Shown one piece after another: positions 32,970 through 46,300 of a stretch of DNA of 64,000 nt. Within the stretch, counting starts at the first letter, position 1. Every line of letters begins with the position of its first letter. The position numbers and the translations under genes are program-made. This DNA is from Norana najaformis (taxonomy: Eukaryota > Annelida > Clitellata > Crassiclitellata > Hormogastridae). The notes under the pieces are model-generated. The model did not search any database. It saw only the letters and a list, made by a program, of their open reading frames with translations, and was not told where the DNA came from. The stretch covers positions 7,354,903-7,418,902 of the forward strand of contig OZ029919.1 of the NCBI GenBank assembly GCA_964023275.1, read 5' to 3'.

Positions 32970-33450
32970 ATAGAGATTAACGTCAGTTTGTAGATGTGCC
33001 GGCATTTATTGATGTTATCCGAACCCATGCGTGGCTTCTTCACAGACGACCATATTAGGGATCGCTTCTGACAGTTTGGCGAAAATCCTTTGCCAGTGAA
33101 GCAATACAGAGCCGCATCTTGCAGAGAAGTAGGCCTAAGCAGCTCATCGACAACTGCTTAGAAAAGGAATGTCGGAATCGGTCAAGCGTGAACGCTAACA
33201 GCAGACATTAAGCGGCTCAGAAGGTCATATAGACATAGTAACAAAGCAGTCATTTATTTAGCTGCAGTAAGTACGGCTTTTACAGCAGACCTAATCAGAC
33301 AAACCTGCCTTACACTGGCGGGATGTAGGTCACAGTCAGTGTGCTTTAGCACCAAACAATTGGTGCGAATCGGGCGTTAATGTCTCATTTTAGGAGACAT
33401 TAGGCCTTCGTTAAATAAAAGGAATTAATAAATTTGTTTGCGAAATAACT
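32970..33450. other. intergenic DNA, nothing recognised
   Basis: Mixed sequence, no gene seen. Confidence 0.35.
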
Positions 33451-33451
33451 A

Positions 33452-33833
33452 CACTGTGTCCGGAAAAATTCCAAGGCTTTACGGTAAATATGAAAATAAT
33501 TAGTAAACATTAATCGATTTTTAAAATTCCAAAAACAGTTTAATCCTGAAATATTATTTGCACTATAATTGTTGTTTTGGCGTAAAAATTTTATAACAAT
33601 TTTGTCTTCCTCGCTGAACGCCATTTTTCTAGCAACTTTCTTTACAAAATATAAAATTCAAATACGTCACTGTGACGTAATTTTAAACGGAGGCCGTTAA
33701 TAAATTACAAAGAATTTTGTTGGTAATTATATATTTCAGGATTAAACTGTTTTTGGAATTTTAAAAATCGATTAATGTTTACTAATTATTTTCATATTTA
33801 CCGTAAAGCCTTGGAATTTTTCCGGACACAGTG
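33452..33833. mobile_element. MITE, Tc1/mariner type, 103-bp perfect inverted ends
   Basis: Starts CACTGTGTCCGGAAAAATTC and ends with its reverse complement. The two arms (33,452-33,554 and 33,731-33,833) match without a mismatch over 103 bp. The element is flanked by TA on both sides (33,450-33,451 and 33,834-33,835), the target duplication of Tc1/mariner elements. The 176-bp centre contains no transposase, so it depends on an enzyme supplied elsewhere. Perfect arms suggest a young insertion. Confidence 0.92.
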
Positions 33834-33839
33834 TAGATA

Positions 33840-34485
33840 CAAATAACTAAAGACACGATTAGCTCTATAACAGAAGCTATCAATAATCGTCATATATCCC
33901 CCTAAACTGACTGAATGTATATTCATTTGTATATATGTATATGCTCAGAATATATATACAAATATATCATATGTATACATTCAGCCAGGTTAAGGCGATA
34001 TATAATTATGCCACTATTATTTATGCTCCTTTCAGTTTATAAGCGAGAAAAATTGAGAAAGCAATACGCAGGTTGCTTGTATACTGCGTGCAATACATAT
34101 TTCGACAGACTGCGTCTGTTTGCACGACGTTAGAATGACAATAAGACGCCGACTGAGACTTTCCGGCAACGATGGCGGGAAAACATCTGACGGTAGATGG
34201 CATCCTTGGAGCAGAAGGCAAACAAAGAACTTATAACTTCCGGGCGGCAAAATCAAAGTTTGGACAAAGTATACAAATGATCAAAAGAAACTTAGTTAGA
34301 ACCAGCAAACACAAGATGTCGTCCGCTGCAATAACAGAAAATTTCTTCAGCACTCATCACAGCAGAGTGGATGTGATCAATGCATTTGAACTACAAAAAC
34401 ATCTGTCGCAACTGACCATGTAACTTGGCAACGGCGTCAGTGGCCAGTGTCCAGGCCAATCTTAGGAATGACTTTGAATGATAAT
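33840..34485. other. intergenic DNA, no gene seen
   Basis: Short open frames of 60-83 codons on both strands overlap each other and show no domain. Confidence 0.4.
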
Positions 34486-34487
34486 TC

Positions 34488-34692
34488 GTCCTGCAGTTAA
34501 ACACAACCCACCCTAACAGCTCCTTTCCCCCCTCTCTCTCTAGTCTTCTGGCAACCGGACTTGGTTCTTTACATGACATCTTTGGACAACCCCACTGACT
34601 TGACGCCGCGCTCGTGAATAAGCTGTTGCCCTGCGCTTAGCTTTTCAGTAGCGCTTTAGAAATTTGGAGTTTACGATTACGATCGCGATTAC
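34488..34692 (+). repeat. LINE 3' tail, family B
   Basis: TTAAACACAACCCACCCTAA, TCTTCTGGCAACCGGACTTG, CTCGTGAATAAGCTGTTGCC, AGTAGCGCTTTAGAAATTTG and TTACGATTACGATCGCGA. Confidence 0.82.
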
Positions 34693-34694
34693 GA

Positions 34695-35735
34695 GTTTGC
34701 TTAGTGTTAGTGTTTTATTATATTTTGCACTTCCTTCACAGGTCGTCATTTAGACAGCGTAGGCCTATTTACTCCACTCCTCACATCAGTCTTGGCAAGT
34801 AGGCCTACAGTGGCAGTAAGATCCCGACTATCTCATCGCCAGAACTCACATCCTGTTGACTTTCAACTGAAAGATCTGCTGATGGTTCTGCAGGTAGCTC
34901 TTTTTTAACCCAGTTTAAAAATGAATAATGTATGGCTAATTTATCCACAGACTTAGGCCTAAAGACTGCACTGCATTCGCATTTCAATACTTTGCAGCTA
35001 CTGTGGCATAGAATATATCGCATAGTATACAATGTCTATATGCAATATACATAAAGTAAATACTGGGACATATATAAAGAATTCCAGCGTATATTATAGG
35101 CTATTTTCTGTGGGCATTTATTATAGATGAGAGAGAAGAGGCTAACACAGGACACGGTCATCGCTTCATCACTACAATTTATAATGGATACAGCCCCTCT
35201 GCAATTCGTCTTTCCTTTCTACTGGGACCATAAAGGTTCAGGGTTCAGAGACTGACAGAAATTAGCGTCATGATCTACTCAGAAGACACACATACGAATG
35301 TAGTTTTTATATACACACACACACACACGCACGCACACACGCACACAATTCCACTATATGTAGGGGTATATATATACTGTATATTAGGGATCAAAACCTT
35401 AAATGCCCCGATTTATCCCCTTATGTAAATATCCTAAATATCCTTGTATAATAGGGATCAAGTTCCCAAGATCAGAAGAACCGGCTTAACTAGTTAGGTA
35501 ATATAATGCGCGCACACACACACACACATACACGATCTGCACTAGTGAAAATATCATGTGAGACAGAGATAGCATCTAGTTGTTTTTTTTTGTTTTTGTA
35601 AAATAAATGGAACCGCAGAATTAGCCGTAACTTCCTTGCATTATTTTGAGGTTTTCGCGTTGTGTTCTAGCCCTAGTTTGGTCTTCCAACCCAACAAGCA
35701 GACCACGGAGGTCAGGGTCCCCGCAGATCAGCCCT
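34695..35735. other. intergenic DNA with (AC)n patches
   Basis: AC microsatellites are at 35,311-35,346 and 35,511-35,530. TAGGCCTA words lie near 34,760, 34,800 and 34,955. No gene recognised. Confidence 0.45.
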
Positions 35736-35737
35736 TA

Positions 35738-35940
35738 CAATTTCTCTCAACCTAAACATAATCAAACGTAACTACTTCTGTCCCTATCTCTGTTTGGTCT
35801 TCTGGAAACAGGACTTTGTTCTTCACATGGTACCTTTAGAAAACCTCTCTAACTTGACGCAGCGCTCGTGAATAAGCTGGTGCGCTGCGCTTAGCTTTAA
35901 CGTAGCGCTTTGGAAATTCTCTAAATTACAATTACGAACT
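35738..35940 (+). repeat. LINE 3' tail, family B (diverged)
   Basis: CTAAACATAATCAAACGTAA, TTGGTCTTCTGGAAACAGGA, TTGACGCAGCGCTCGTGAAT, AAGCTGGTGCGCTGCGCTTA and AATTACAATTACGA. Confidence 0.78.
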
Positions 35941-35944
35941 ATTT

Positions 35945-36800
35945 CCGACTGATATTCAGCGGCTGAGAGCTTTATAAACAATGCATTGATTCGTGTTTCG
36001 ATTGCCTAACGTAAGGTACATTTGAAACATAACACGAAAGAAAAATTAACTATGAAACTATCGAACACAGATGGGGAAAATAATATCAGAATGTAGTCTA
36101 CCGTGTGCTTCTAAAATCCTAAAATCCTCTACAAAGATTAGGCCCCCTATGCTTCCCCCATTTCCTTTGATCTTCCAAGCAAAACCAGCGTCTGTAGAAA
36201 ATAATTCCGGTTCAAAAACTTTCCAAGATGTAGGCCCTAAGCTTCAGGGAAGGCGGTCAATTAACAGATTATACGCTAAATTCAAAGTCTTAACGATCAG
36301 ATTCATAATGCTGAAATTTAGGTATTGACACATAATGAACAAAGGACCCTTGTATCGGTGCTACAGAAGAATGCGGCGCTGGCTTATTAAGCCTCGGAGG
36401 AGAAGGAGAGAAATATCTAGGCTGTTATGTAAACACATAAAATGACTTCAGAAGAACGCACAATGTGACCATAAAATGCCAGGATGTATACATACTTATA
36501 TGCACACATTTACCCATCATTACGTGCCATTATACAAGCTTATATATTAAGCACATAGATAGACCTATACACACGCGATGTGTGTGTATAGGTCTATCTA
36601 TTGCTTTATATGACTCTATCGAGGTTTAAGTGCTCATTATATGATGTTAAGTCGTTAGTGCAATTTCTTGCCTGAATATCAGCCTTAACAGCTAGAATGC
36701 TGGCAAATAGTGACACATGACCTTATGATGACTGTCTAAAAGGCCGTTTATAACATGTAGGTTTAATTTACGTAAACAAAACCTTGTAGGCCTATATAGG
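35945..36800. other. intergenic DNA with a short perfect hairpin
   Basis: No gene recognised. It holds a 20-bp perfect inverted repeat at 36,555-36,601, listed separately. Confidence 0.45.
36555..36601. repeat. 20-bp perfect hairpin with 7-nt loop
   Basis: Arms ATAGATAGACCTATACACAC (36,555-36,574) and its exact reverse complement (36,582-36,601) around GCGATGT. The stem is too short and too perfect for a typical animal pre-miRNA; it may be an inverted microsatellite duplication. Confidence 0.8.
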
Positions 36801-36807
36801 CCAATAT

Positions 36808-36955
36808 CGTAATCGTAATCTTGAGATTTCTACAACGTCCAACGAAAGCCATGTCACGGAGGTCAGCTTATTCACAGGCGCTCAGTCAAAACAAATCGAT
36901 AGGCAAAAGGGGTTCGGTTCCAGGTCAAGATCCAAAAGTCAGACAGAGAGACAGC
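36808..36955 (-). repeat. LINE 3' tail, family A
   Basis: Reverse family A copy with ATCGTAATCGTAATCTTGAG, TTCTACAACGTCCAACGAAA, CAGCTTATTCACAGGCGCTC and CGGTTCCAGGTCAAGATCCA. Confidence 0.82.
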
Positions 36956-37134
36956 GTGGCGGCTATGGTGGGTGATGTTTGGCACTGGAACGAAAAGAGA
37001 GATAAGAAGAAGAGTCAGGATAGGATCTTTGAAAGAGGACTGTTTTCGGTTTTGACTGAAAGGCCAATGCAGAAATTCCATACAAATATCCTGGTCCTCG
37101 TAAACCATTCGCAATCAGACTATACATAGATGAG

Positions 37135-37840
<706 letters not shown>

Positions 37841-37899
37841 CAGACAGACGCAGATACAGTCCCGCAATGGTTGGGTGAAACGACACATGATCGGCATGC

Positions 37900-38475
37900 G
37901 GAGGCGACATGAGCCCCAGATTAGGCTATAAGGTATCCTGTTGCTGGTACGGAATGGTGTACTTAGATACTGCCGCGTCTAGCAAAGATATTCTAATTAG
38001 ATCCAATGCAATACAGACTGAGGAGTGGTCTACGGGGCAAGTAAATGATGATCAAAGATGGTGATCAATGAATGATGATCAAAATATAATCAGGTGATCA
38101 AAAAGTAATCAGATGATCATAACGCGAGTGTGTCGGTTCGTGCCTCCCCAAGACAGTTGCTGTGTGTCCTGGCAGTCGTGTTCACTGGGACCACATGGGA
38201 CCATTAGCTGGCCACCGGTGGTACAGCGTGGGCCAGCAATGGGACCAAAGAACGTGGCTGTATGGGCGGAGGACCTGAAACAAGTCCTTCACTCTCAGTT
38301 GAACAGCGCCATCGATTGATGCTTGCCATTAAATACATTTGCACTATGTAAGAATATAGAACTAAAAACTCGAGATCATCTCGAACCTATTCACCAATAT
38401 TCCAATCTAATTGAGAGCTTCAAAGAAACAGGCTGCAGAAAACTAGAGATGGTCAGTCCAGGAAGAATGGGGTTG
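37900..38475. other. intergenic DNA with TGATCA-rich patch
   Basis: GATGATCAAA/GGTGATCA words recur about six times at 38,045-38,120. No gene recognised. Confidence 0.45.
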
Positions 38476-38479
38476 CTAC

Positions 38480-38672
38480 ATGGCAGCTCTATAAATATTA
38501 TTTCTGCATTTATTAAGCGCCATTATCTAATGCCCAAGCATCTATCGATGGCAGTTGTGAGTGAAGGACTTGCTCAAGGTCCGTACACAGTAACCTTCTG
38601 AAGGGAGGCTCGAACCCGTACTCTCCGCATTATAAGCCGAGCGCTCTAACCAATCGGCTACCGTGCCCCACA
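38480..38672 (-). repeat. tRNA-derived SINE (reverse)
   Basis: On the minus strand from 38,672: GGGGCACGGTAGCCGATTGG, TTAGAGCGCTCGGCTTATAA and a B box GGGTTCGAGCC, i.e. a tRNA-like head. The body continues with GGACCTTGAGCAAGTCC and a LINE-type end TAATGGCGCTTAATAAATG. A diverged copy is at 60,440-60,565. The head lacks a matching 3' acceptor strand, so it is not a functional tRNA gene. Confidence 0.72.
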
Positions 38673-38867
38673 ATAACAAGCACCGTTCTGGCTGCCACGT
38701 CAACGGGAGTCAGATGCCCATGACAAATACGTAGGCCTACAAGTCCTGGATTTATTCCATAGTTTCTCCCATCTGGAAGCCCGAAATCGGATTGATCAGG
38801 TCAAAACCAGACACTTGGCAACCCTAAGTCAGAAGACGTCCTCGAGCGCTGCACTAATTCTTCAACT

Positions 38868-38988
38868 TCTACTGAACCCTTTTGCCTATCGATTTTGTTT
38901 TGACTGAGTGCCTGTGAATAAGCTGTTTCCCGCCACCTGGCTTTCGTCGAGCGCTGTAGAAATCTCAAGATTACGAGTACGATTACTT
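38868..38988 (+). repeat. LINE 3' tail, family A
   Basis: ACTGAACCCTTTTGCCTATC, GATTTTGTTTTGACTGAGTG, AGCGCTGTAGAAATCTCAAG and TTACGAGTACGATTAC. Confidence 0.8.
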
Positions 38989-39204
38989 ACAACTATCAGC
39001 GTGCCAAAGATCTTAGAGTAGACTAAGATATGACACTCCCTATATTCACCGTGTCACTCACATGTGTGGTGATCAACAATGCACAACAGCCACGCCACCT
39101 AGCGGAAGGTAAGATAAAGGTCAGCATCAGACAGGACAGCCACCGTTTTGGTCCACAACCTCATCGACTGCAACGCCACCTGTCGGTTGGCATTGTATAA
39201 GGTA

Positions 39205-39365
39205 ATCCGAATCTAATGACTTCTATAGCGCGGTAATCATAAAGCTCAAGGCATCAGTCGATGGTCGCTTCAAATCAAAATCGCAATCCAAAATCATAAT
39301 CCGTTGGAGAAGCCGGTTCGAATTTCAACAGGTCAGAGAAACCAGAAGCCAGGCAACACTGCGTA
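39205..39365 (-). repeat. dispersed repeat, family C
   Basis: Reverse order: GAATCTAATGACTTCTATAG, CGCGGTAATCATAAAGCTCA, GGCATCAGTCGATGGTCGCT and AATCATAATCCGTTGGAGAA. Confidence 0.72.
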
Positions 39366-39369
39366 AGGG

Positions 39370-42300
39370 TTTCGGACATTATGATGCAGTGTCATATCTT
39401 AGCGTATTCTAAAACCTTTTTTGCGTGCGCTTTTCAGACACTGAAGCTCGTTTCTTGCAAAGATTGATTCTCTCATGAAAGAGCAGAAAAAAGAATCTGA
39501 CTTAAATAGAAGTTCTCAAGTTCTGTTAAGCAAGAACTCCGCCGCTGCCGCACACAGATGGTGCCAGTCCCAAGCCTGGATAAAGGAGGAGGGCGACGTC
39601 AACAGCCTTTGATGCCATAATATGTCGTAAAACACGGGAACTGCCACTACTCCTAAGCAAGCGCTCTAATCAAGGTAGGTTCGGAGTTTGCTAAACGACG
39701 CTGTGACATAACAAAAAGGATTAGTCAACACAAGGCCAAAAACATCGTAGTCTGAAGCAAATACCACTATTACAAAATGCCCAACAAAGTTTTCCAGTGC
39801 AACGAAGCTACAAAAAAAGTCTTCTGAAGAAACCTAAGAAAACTGACAAGGCAGAATGCTGCCAAGAGCATTAAATACAAATAATCAATCCATGTTGTTA
39901 ACAACCTGTTCAGAAATTAACAAAATGAAAACTCTTCTATTAAAAGCATAATAATTAGGCTACTGTAGCAAACTGGATGCACAATTTTCGGAAATGAGAC
40001 TTAAAAGATAAATTATGCTTACCAGTAGATCTAACCGATACATTGACTAAAACAGGATATAACAGTCTCATTCATTCACTTGAAAAACATTGTATAAATT
40101 ATTATTAGATTCGTTAGAAGCATTGGATACATTAGGAAGCAATGGAAACATCTGAAATATTGGATACATGAAATACACTGCACTCATTTTATATACTGGA
40201 TACATTGGAATTGAGCTGCTAACTTATCACTTTTTATATTGTCTGTCAAACAGCTTAGCAGAACCCAAGCCTGTATCAATTTTTGAGAGATTCAAGAACT
40301 CAAACTTAAGCTGGGTTTTCTTAGCAAATTAATAAATAGTAAAGAAATGAAAGACAGCTTCAAAGTTCATCTGCTGACAACTCATACCACAGGAGCCCAC
40401 TAAATTGGGAAGATTATTCCTGACCAGAAAGCTAGCAAGAATAGGCCAAGTTCATCCTGGTTAGTCTGCTTTATCTGTTAAGTTACCAAGAGCGATACAC
40501 AAGTAAAACAAAAGCTATAAGCTAGAATAACAAGCCAAATTAGCCAATACACTTAATATCAATCAAAAGCTGAAGTTATAAATTTTATAATGTTAGTTAA
40601 TTGTAAATATTTTATAGAATTTTTTTGAGATTATTACATAATTGTTTTATCACTTAAATTCTACAAAGGAATTGTGCTAAGATGAAACAAACTGCTACAC
40701 CAACTAGCAAGTGCAAGTGCTAATAGGCAAAAACAAGCAATATAACCACGAACACTAAGCAAACACAACAATAAGCAAATTTATTTCAGTTTTGTTTTCA
40801 TTGGGAAAAAAGACACAGATACAGACTGAGGTACAAACAGAAAGACAGACAGTGAAAGATAGGCACAGACAGACTGACACAGACACACAAAGACAAAACA
40901 GAGATAGGCAGAAAGGAAGACACAGAAAGACAAAACACAATGACACAAACACATCTTACACTATATGACCCTAGGAAAACATTAAAAATACAGCAACAGA
41001 GACAGACAGGCAGGCAGACAAAGCGACAGACAGACAGACAAAGAAACACCACAGAAAATCCTTCAACTTTTTTGTCATTCAAATCCACAGGGTTACATTT
41101 TCTGTCATAACTAAATGCAAGTCATAGTAATATCAGGATATAATTGTATAATTTAAAATAAATATTAAATATCAAATTGCACAATAACAGTTTAAACAGT
41201 GACAATGAAAACGGTTATAGCAGCGTGAAATTTATAAAAAAAATATCAAAACCGCTAGAAACAATAAAACCTCAACAACATCACCAAATCACCACAAACA
41301 CATATCCACCTAAAACTGTTGACCCAATAACATTACTCAAGTTGAACACACACCAATTTACACTTTTCTTGTTTCAATTAATAACAACTTAATTTAAAAT
41401 TAGAAAAAGCCTGTCATGCACGAAAATGTCTGTAATACCTCAGAAATAAAGTGTGCTAAACCATAATTATAAACTCATACTACAACTCCCATTTTATTCA
41501 AATATAATTACACAAACACATGTATGTCCATAAAAATTGTATATACATACATAAGTATATGTAAGTACATATTTGACCTAACAAGGCAATGGGAAGCTTT
41601 CAATCAGAAATATCAAACTTGAGTCAACCACATCACAAATCACAGCATTCCAGTATCTTAACCCCTCTGAAACAAAGGCTGAATAATTTTATGATACTGT
41701 GGTAGTCCTCTTTGTTAAATTATTCAGAAAGAAACAATTGCATTTAAACATCTAACCAGCTTTATTTATCTGCAAATAAGATTGCATCAGCTAAACTACC
41801 TCAATCTATTCACAACATACGATGTGTTCAGCAGAGACTAGTTTTTCCTGGAGACTACTAGCAATAACGCTCAAACTATAGAACTCGAAAACTTATTCAA
41901 AAACTGCATTCATTTTACTCTAAAAAATACAGTGTTCTATAGATAAAGGAATTAAATTTATGTAAAAGCAAAGCAAATGAAAACTAAATTTATCAAAAAG
42001 GGTCCACACTTCCCTTTGACTGCCTGTAGTGAAAAATCAGGATGAATGACAAGCATATATGATATAGCAGACCTCATATGTACAAGCATATATACGTGCA
42101 TTTATATATAACACAGATGATCTGTGCATATATATAAATATAGATGATTAGGCCATATGCATATATAAAATATAGATGATCATATATATGTATACATATA
42201 TATGTATGTAAATATATATATGTATTCACATACATAAATATATAATCAGCTCAATATATTTACATAATTATAGAAATATATTGTGTAACTCAGCCGCAGC

Positions 42301-43230
42301 CAACTTCGCAGGACAGTTCAGTATGGTAAAGATTTCAAAAGTAATGCCATCGACAGAGACTTGAGATGAGGTGCAGACGATGAGGATTTTGGATCACAAG
42401 GCAAGTCATCTCTGCCAGGGTGGCAGATGGACGAAAGCGAAATCAGCGGACGAGCAGAGTGACATTTGGACATCGCTACAAACGTCCAGCTGAAAGAAAG
42501 AAGATGTTTGCACCTGTAACCAACGGTGATGATGTCAAGCTCTAAAGACAAGCTACGCTAACAACATGCATCGGGTACAACAGTTAAAGAGAAATGCTCA
42601 GTTCGTATATGGCCAAATGAGATTCACAGACACAAGCAAATAGTTCACCAGAAGAACAGACCATCACTAGAAGAATAGACACTTCACCAGAATAACAAAT
42701 ACTTCACCAAAAGAACAAATACATCACCAAAAGATCATACAGTGCACCCTTCACTGTGGACAAGAGATGGCAGAGGGGCAGAGATGCAAATAATGGATTC
42801 ATACCACAGGGCTCCCTGAAGTCAGCCAGATGAACATTTAAGAAGGAGCAGTGAGAGAGACACAGGGAGACAGACAGACAGAGAAAAAGAGAGATCCTCC
42901 AACAATAACAATCAGAAGGAAACCAGTCCAGCCTGTCCTGCATAAAATTAGATAGCACCAAACCCAATGACCTAGCAATCCACATGACCTGATGTAGACC
43001 GCAGCTGGTTAATAAGAAAGAACGAGGCTTGCACAGACAGTCAAAGGAACAAAACGCTGACAAAAAAACATCAAATCTGATGCACCTACAGGCATTAAAT
43101 TAAGTTAATTAATGTCAGCATTACCACTTAGTATTTATCCAATCTTTAAGAGATGCTATACAAAATGACTGATGAATCATTATACACTGGTGCTACATAA
43201 ATCCTAAACCCAACAAGACTGAGGCCAACT
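39370..43230. other. A-rich region downstream of KLHL8; probable 3'UTR near the gene
   Basis: From about 39,700 the plus strand becomes clearly richer in A than T, and LINE tails stop. CAGACAGACA-type microsatellites lie at 40,800-41,050 and TATA/CATATA repeats at 42,050-42,260. Part of the interval just below 43,235 should be the KLHL8 3'UTR, but I cannot place its polyadenylation site. No other gene recognised. Confidence 0.45.
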
Positions 43231-43234
43231 GAAT

Positions 43235-43376
43235 TCAGCTCAGAGTGTGGTATAGACTGGTACCCGGTCCGGCGATGCTGAGTTTCGTGATGTCCTTGAG
43301 GTCGTCACAGTGACAGGCGACGACGGCTACTCCGGCTCCGGCGCGACACGTCCCAATGTTGGCGACTTGAGTCCAG
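43235..43376 (-). CDS. KLHL8: KLHL8 exon 7 (end of propeller, stop)
   Basis: 142 bp, acceptor TTGTTGCAG. Encodes [20 protein letters not shown], a short hydrophilic tail and TGA at 43,235-43,237. The CRAGAGVAV string matches the vertebrate end. The exon is markedly GC-richer than the flanking introns. Confidence 0.92.
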
Positions 43377-46300
43377 CTGCAACAACGTAGGAACAAAACA
43401 TCATCAACCACTAGTTATGATAATGATCATGATGACGGTTAGATGAAAAGGATCATTTCTACGATTATCAACCATGCATGTCCCTCGGTTGTTTCTACTT
43501 TTTAAATCCCATGTCCTCTGAATTTCCGCTGGTTCAACAGTGTCTTCTTCAAAATTAAGTAATCACATACGAGGTGCTATAAAGATTTACCAACAGAATG
43601 CACATGTAGTGATTTTGATGTCGAAAACAATGATTACAAGAGGAATAATGACGAAAGCAGCCATGATGGCAATAATGATGATAATGATGACAAGGCCAAT
43701 GATAATGACAGTGATGGCCCTTGCTATGATGATGGTCCTTAAACCTAATTCAGTTAACCTCAGAGAAGCTGACCACAACAACTTAAGTCCTAAGGTCAGT
43801 TGGGCCAACAACAACTTCCTCAAAACATAAAACATGTCGTGACGCAGTCAACAGAAAGGGAAACAGTGATGAAACTGAAAATGCACCTGTCATTTTCAGG
43901 GTCATACTCCTCAACGGAGCTGAGGTAGTTGGCTCCATCATGGCCTCCCACAGCATACAGTTTGCCCCCCAGAGCAGCAACCCCAACGCCACCTCTTGGG
44001 CACGACATATTTGCCACCATTGTCCAAGTGTTGTTATTTGGGTCGTATTTCTCAACACAGTCCAGTGGAGAGTTATCATCAAATCCTCCTAAAACACAGC
44101 ATCTTATCTGAAAACTTCTATAGCACCAGTGTACTAATGCAGAGGAATTAACTGATAGTAGCTAAAAATGGACACAGAGCAGTAAAGTTACGGTAGCCAA
44201 AGTTTCTCAGCACCACATAAAAGCTGAATTAGAAGACCAGCTTATTCATTAGTGCATAACCAACTTATTCACTGCTGCATAACCAGGTTAATTCAGTTAA
44301 ACTCAGACCAGGTTATTCGCTCGTGCATGACCAGCTTATTCGTGATGATGGTTCTTATGGCTAATTCAGTTAAACTCAGACCAGCTTATTCACTAGTGCA
44401 AGACCAAGTTATTCAATAGTGCATGACCAGCTTATTTACTAGTGCATGACCAGTTTCTTCACTGACGCATTTAAACCAGATCTAATCTAATCTCTTATCT
44501 CCACTTTCACAGTGCCGCACTAACACTGCACGTGGTGACTTTCATGCACAAAGAACAGCCAATCGGTCATTTATCTGTCTTCAAAGATGAGTTTTAAGTT
44601 CAGACCTGAATGACATGTCTCACATATGCAACAAACATTAATTACTTAACTCTTCAGACCATAATTGTTTCGGAGAGACATTTAAACAAGAGACGAACCG
44701 ACAACGTAGAGAAAGCCATTCAGTTCAGCTACTCCAGCTCCAGCCCTGCGTTTGTTCATTGACTGAATCAATGCCCACTTGTTCAGATGAGGGTCATAGC
44801 GTTCACACGACTCCAAAGACGCAGCACCATTGTTCCCCCCCATGGCATACATGTACGACTAAAGAAAACAAATTCGACCAATCAATACTCACTGAAAGAT
44901 TCAATAGTTATTTATTTAACTATTATGCAGGCACAGTAAAATAATGTGAGACTCAGACTGTAACTGTAGTCACAAATTTATAAAGTGCCACTTCAAGAGA
45001 AATTAATCAGAGATGCTTCCAAACTGACGACACAAAACCACGACCAAACAAATGGTTTTCAAGCATGTATGGAAAAGATACAAAGAAAGGCCAAGGAGAT
45101 CATGTCAAAGGTCGTTCGACAGGGGAAGAAACATAGCCATGCAAGGCCAGAGTAGCTAAACAAAGGTGAAATATCTTCATGCACATGAAAGGCTACAATT
45201 CTTCGTTCAGCTGATGGCTGTATTGCGTGGTAACAAATGTCTTACTTGATTACTTAAAGTCAGAGTAGATAGACATGACCAGTTTTAATTTATTCTCCTA
45301 TAGATTTACATAGCCTTATTAACTAACATCAGGCTATTGATTAATTAATCATAAAACGATACATATAGCCAAGTAAACACTACAGCATTTTCAGGACAGT
45401 AAATCCCCTGGCGACTCAACTGCTGTGACTAATTTGAATTCAATACTACACTGATCCTTATATACTATGAGACCAGGCGGTGATGAAGCCTGCAATAACC
45501 ACTGGCACCTACCCTATAGGCAACAACAGCTACCCCACCACGAGAGTAGTTGAGTGGTTGTACCATCGACCAGCTGTCTGACTCTGGGTCATATCGCTCT
45601 ACGGTGTTGAAACACGCCATGTCATCCAAACCACCAACAGCATAGATCGGACCGTTCAAATATGCCAGGGCTATGCCACGTCTGCAATCCAATCAAACCT
45701 TATATACATCATACACCATCATTTATATATACAATCAAATTCATACACACAATCAAACTCAATATAAAACACATATATATTTATAAACATCTGACTAGTT
45801 TGCTAGTGGTGCTACATAAATTACGTATCACATTACAGGCAACATACACCTGAGCATGCAACACAATAAATACTTAGAAACAGTAGACCTTACTTATCTT
45901 AATTTAGACAAAGGTATAAGTAAGATACATGGTAAAGGCTTCTAAAGTCATGTATAGGTAGGACGTTTGGGGAGGCTTTCATTTTACTTTCTCAGGCAAG
46001 TGACAAATCTCCAACTTCTGGCCAAAGGTGGAGAGTATCACAGAACTTGCCAACTAACTCCGAGCTCATGCCATTACTGAATTACAAAAAGGCCTCATGA
46101 CAAGGGCAAGCATATGCAGACAACTTGTTACGACACAGCGCTGTCTCAGCAAACTCAAACATGTAATCACACCAGAGGCTTGGTACAATGCCAATTTTTG
46201 GAAGCCATAGCAAGAACTGCCTGATAACAAGATTGTGTTATAATAAAATCATTTTCTGAAGCTGAACTAAACTTGGATCCATGTCCTCCACTGTGTTATA

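Noticed and set aside
38600..38672. Possible minus-strand tRNA gene
   Set aside because: It has A- and B-box-like parts, but the acceptor stem does not pair and the sequence continues into a SINE body. A diverged second copy exists at 60,440.
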